This document shows positions 7,187 to 9,017 of a stretch of 9,017 bases of DNA, piece by piece (position 1 is the first letter of the stretch; each line of letters opens with the position of its first letter). The DNA lies in assembly GCA_050486545.1 (NCBI GenBank), contig JBJHDM010000091.1:1-9017 (forward strand). Reading direction: 5' to 3'. Made by a program: the position numbers and the translations under genes. The notes under the pieces were generated by a model. That model ran no database searches. It was not told where the DNA came from and saw only the letters and a list, made by a program, of their open reading frames with translations. The stretch comes from DAOMNN01 sp050486545. Lineage in GTDB: Bacteria > Pseudomonadota > Gammaproteobacteria > Burkholderiales > Rhodocyclaceae.

Positions 7187-7888
7187 TCAATCTGCCGTGG
7201 CCGCGGCCCGCAAGCGCGGACGCAGGTCTTCCGGCATGCCCCAGGAATACTGCGTCAGGATCTCCCTGTAAAGCTGCTGCCAGGCCGGGCTCCGCGGATC
7301 GGCCAGACTGTTGCCGTAGCGCCGGATGGCCCGGCCGATTTCGGCCACGTTGTGGTATTCCGGCCAGATGCGCCGGGCCTCGTCGAAAGCGGCCAGCGCG
7401 GCGGCGGCATCACGCGCGAGCAGGGCTTCGAAACCGCGGCGCTCCGCGGCCCCGGCCAGCTCCCCGCGGCTGGGCGCGGCGGCGGCAACCGGTTCCCGGG
7501 TGCGCTGGGCCGTCGAAGCGACCTGCATCGCGCGCTGTTCCATCTGGACATCGGCAATGGCCTGGCTCAGGTTGCGCTCGAAACTGGCGAGTTTGGTATC
7601 GATGCTCTCCACCAGTTCGGAACCGCCCTCCACGCTGAGCGCCTCGGCCTGCGCCTCGAGCAGAATGCGGATGTCGTCGATTTCGGCCCGGGCCTGGGCC
7701 TGAATGCCCGCTATCCGGTCGCCAATCCTCACGCCGAGGATGTCGACCTCGCGCTCGGCGAGAATCTGACGCACATCGTCGCGGTACACGAGAACGATCG
7801 CGATCACCACCACCGGCCACAGGAAGGCCTTGAGGTAGTCGAGAATCAGACGCCCGAAAGCGTAGTCCCCGCCGCTGTCGTTCGCCAT
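7187..7888 (-). CDS. one-pass membrane protein with coiled coil and C-terminal TPR-like region
   Basis: A 233-residue protein with no family I can name. One membrane helix (about 20-34, AFLWPVVVIAIVLVY from 21) has no cleavage site, so it looks like an N-terminal anchor. It is followed by a predicted coiled coil (about 58-125, rich in Ala, Glu, Gln and Leu) and a low-complexity Ala/Pro hinge (133-140). The C-terminal region (about 147-226) contains GFEALLARDAAAALAAFDEA and IWPEYHNVAEIGRAIRRYG, which read like one TPR-type helical pair plus a further helix, then a motif QYSWGMPEDLRP. GAGAGG (7895-7900) is 6 bp before the ATG. The chitosanase-like gene ends 26 bp upstream, so the two are probably co-transcribed. 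A membrane scaffold or partner for that enzyme is possible, but only from position. Confidence 0.85.
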   Translation of the reverse strand: MANDSGGDYAFGRLILDYLKAFLWPVVVIAIVLVYRDDVRQILAEREVDILGVRIGDRIAGIQAQARAEIDDIRILLEAQAEALSVEGGSELVESIDTKLASFERNLSQAIADVQMEQRAMQVASTAQRTREPVAAAAPSRGELAGAAERRGFEALLARDAAAALAAFDEARRIWPEYHNVAEIGRAIRRYGNSLADPRSPAWQQLYREILTQYSWGMPEDLRPRLRAAATAD

Positions 7889-7914
7889 GGCCGGCCTCTC
7901 ACGCGCGCTCCGTT

Positions 7915-8844
7915 CTACAGCAGGCCCAGCGCCGAGCGCGTGGCGGGACCGACGATGCCGTCCTCACTCAGCCCGTTGAGGGCCTGAAAGCGGCGCACCG
8001 CGGCCGCGCTCGCATGCCCGTAAATGCCGTCCTCCACCAGCGACTCGCCGCGTGCGTTGAGCGCCTGCTGCACGGCCTTGACGTCGGCACCGCGCAGCAT
8101 CGGGCTTCTCAGCATGAGCAGCCGCTCGTCATCGCTCACCGCGCGTACATGGCTCGCGGGATCGAGCACGCCCTCGTCGATGAACTGGCCGCGCACCGTG
8201 AGCGGCAGCGGCAGATCCCATTTGTCGGCATCGATCAGGCCCTTCAGCGCATCCATGCGATAGACGGTACGCGGCAACAGGCGATTCGTATGGTTGGCGA
8301 GCCAGTCGCGGCGCGTTGCGATGTACAGCTCGATCCACGCCTGTTCGGATGTCCTGGCCTTGCCTTTCGCCTTCTGGTCGGTGCGATCGCGCATGCGCGC
8401 CCACGAGCCGTGAATGAAGCTGTCGAACACCACCGTGGTGCCGAGCGCGCTGGTGATCTTGCGCGCCTCGGCCGAGGCCACCGCCGGATGCCAGAACACC
8501 CTGTCGAAGAACGCGTCCTGCACGGCCTGCATTAGCGGATCACCGCCGGCTTCACGCAGTGTTCCGCGCAGGGTGGCGTCGTGATCCAGGCTGGTGTCGC
8601 GCTCGCGCAGCCGCCCGAGGAACGGACGCAGCCGGTCGGCGCAGAGCGCACCCGGCTCTCCGCAATAACGATCGATCAACAGAAACAGGTTGCCGCTGCC
8701 GAGCGTGGTCTGCAGCTTTCCGTATGTCAGATGTCCGGTGTCGCCGGGCAGCACGGTGACCGTATCGTAGCCTCCCACCGGCCGACCCGTTTCGAAGATG
8801 TGGATGATGGCCTGAGCAGTTCGGCGCTGCAGATCGGTAAGCAT
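7915..8844 (-). CDS. GH46 chitosanase-like protein with C-terminal peptidoglycan-binding domain
   Basis: A 309-residue protein. Known for GH46: it hydrolyses chitosan by an inverting mechanism with a Glu and an Asp (Glu22 and Asp40 in CsnN174). Here Glu18 (HIFETG) and Asp35 (LPGDTGHLTYG) have similar spacing, and Thr40 sits five residues after the Asp, as Thr45 does after Asp40 in CsnN174. Residues 1-240 are the enzyme domain. Residues about 245-309 form a PG_binding_1 repeat (RGADVKAVQQALNARG, EDGIYGHASAAAVRRFQ, GIVGPATRSAL). No signal peptide is seen at this start or in the 25 residues before it (frame open to ATG 8919). AGGGG (8852-8856) is 7 bp before the ATG at 8844, which decides the start. 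The substrate could be chitosan or a related wall glycan. The lack of export signal leaves open an unusual secretion route or a cytoplasmic role. Confidence 0.82.
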   Translation of the reverse strand: MLTDLQRRTAQAIIHIFETGRPVGGYDTVTVLPGDTGHLTYGKLQTTLGSGNLFLLIDRYCGEPGALCADRLRPFLGRLRERDTSLDHDATLRGTLREAGGDPLMQAVQDAFFDRVFWHPAVASAEARKITSALGTTVVFDSFIHGSWARMRDRTDQKAKGKARTSEQAWIELYIATRRDWLANHTNRLLPRTVYRMDALKGLIDADKWDLPLPLTVRGQFIDEGVLDPASHVRAVSDDERLLMLRSPMLRGADVKAVQQALNARGESLVEDGIYGHASAAAVRRFQALNGLSEDGIVGPATRSALGLL

Positions 8845-8965
8845 GACGAAGCCCCTGGTCGGCGGGATGTCACTGAAACCCCTGGCGTAGCCGGACCTCC
8901 CGGCAGGAGACGCACGCATCCTCTAGCGCCATCCCAATGGCCAATTCGATTGCATTCATGCTTTA

Positions 8966-8993
8966 GCAATAGAACAGCGAAACGGGAAGTCAA
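8966..8993 (-). promoter_or_regulatory. candidate sigma-70 promoter for the chitosanase-like gene
   Basis: On the - strand TTGACT (8988-8993) matches the -35 consensus at five of six positions, and TATTGC (8966-8971) follows after 16 bp, with a weak -10 match (three of six). The surrounding 8940-8980 stretch is unusually AT-rich for this window. It would give a leader of about 115 nt before the ATG at 8844. The remainder of 8845-9017 shows nothing else I can name. Confidence 0.3.
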
Positions 8994-9017
8994 CGCCGGC
9001 GGCATCAGGGCTCATGC

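Overview
The window is about 9 kb of GC-rich, densely coded DNA. It looks like the chromosome of a member of the Pseudomonadota, most likely a gammaproteobacterium. The support is a c-di-GMP turnover protein, a bacterial glutathione S-transferase, a DUF2200 protein, and a palindromic REP pair of the GTAGGAGCGGC...GCCGC type that is frequent in pseudomonads, xanthomonads and relatives. Genus cannot be read from the sequence. There are no rRNA or tRNA genes, no CRISPR array, no transposase and no recognisable phage structural gene.

Layout. Five genes lie on the + strand. They are a GAF-GGDEF-EAL phosphodiesterase cut by the left edge (1-1707), an AHSA1/SRPBCC small-ligand protein (1830-2240), a glutathione S-transferase (2305-2925), and two membrane-protein genes 15 bp apart (3220-4281 and 4297-5958). 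After an 18-bp convergent junction, four genes lie on the - strand. Read from right to left they are a GH46-type chitosanase-like protein with a C-terminal peptidoglycan-binding repeat (8844-7915), a one-pass membrane coiled-coil/TPR-like protein 26 bp downstream (7888-7187), a DUF2200 protein (7097-6750), and a small cysteine-motif protein of lower GC (6555-5977). A REP-type palindrome sits between the last two.

How the genes may work together. The SRPBCC and GST genes form a loose pair with ordinary detoxification or small-molecule roles. The pair at 3220-5958 is the most interesting part. The first protein has two 2-TM hairpins with flanking helices that resemble SLATT-type 2TM effectors. 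The second is a polytopic membrane protein ending in a roughly 200-residue alpha/beta domain with a TIR-like layout and a conserved-looking glutamate after a Cys. I infer a membrane-bound sensor/effector module, possibly for phage defence or stress. This is a hypothesis from motif reading, not a demonstrated function. The chitosanase-like protein and its membrane neighbour look co-transcribed and may form a cell-wall-related pair.
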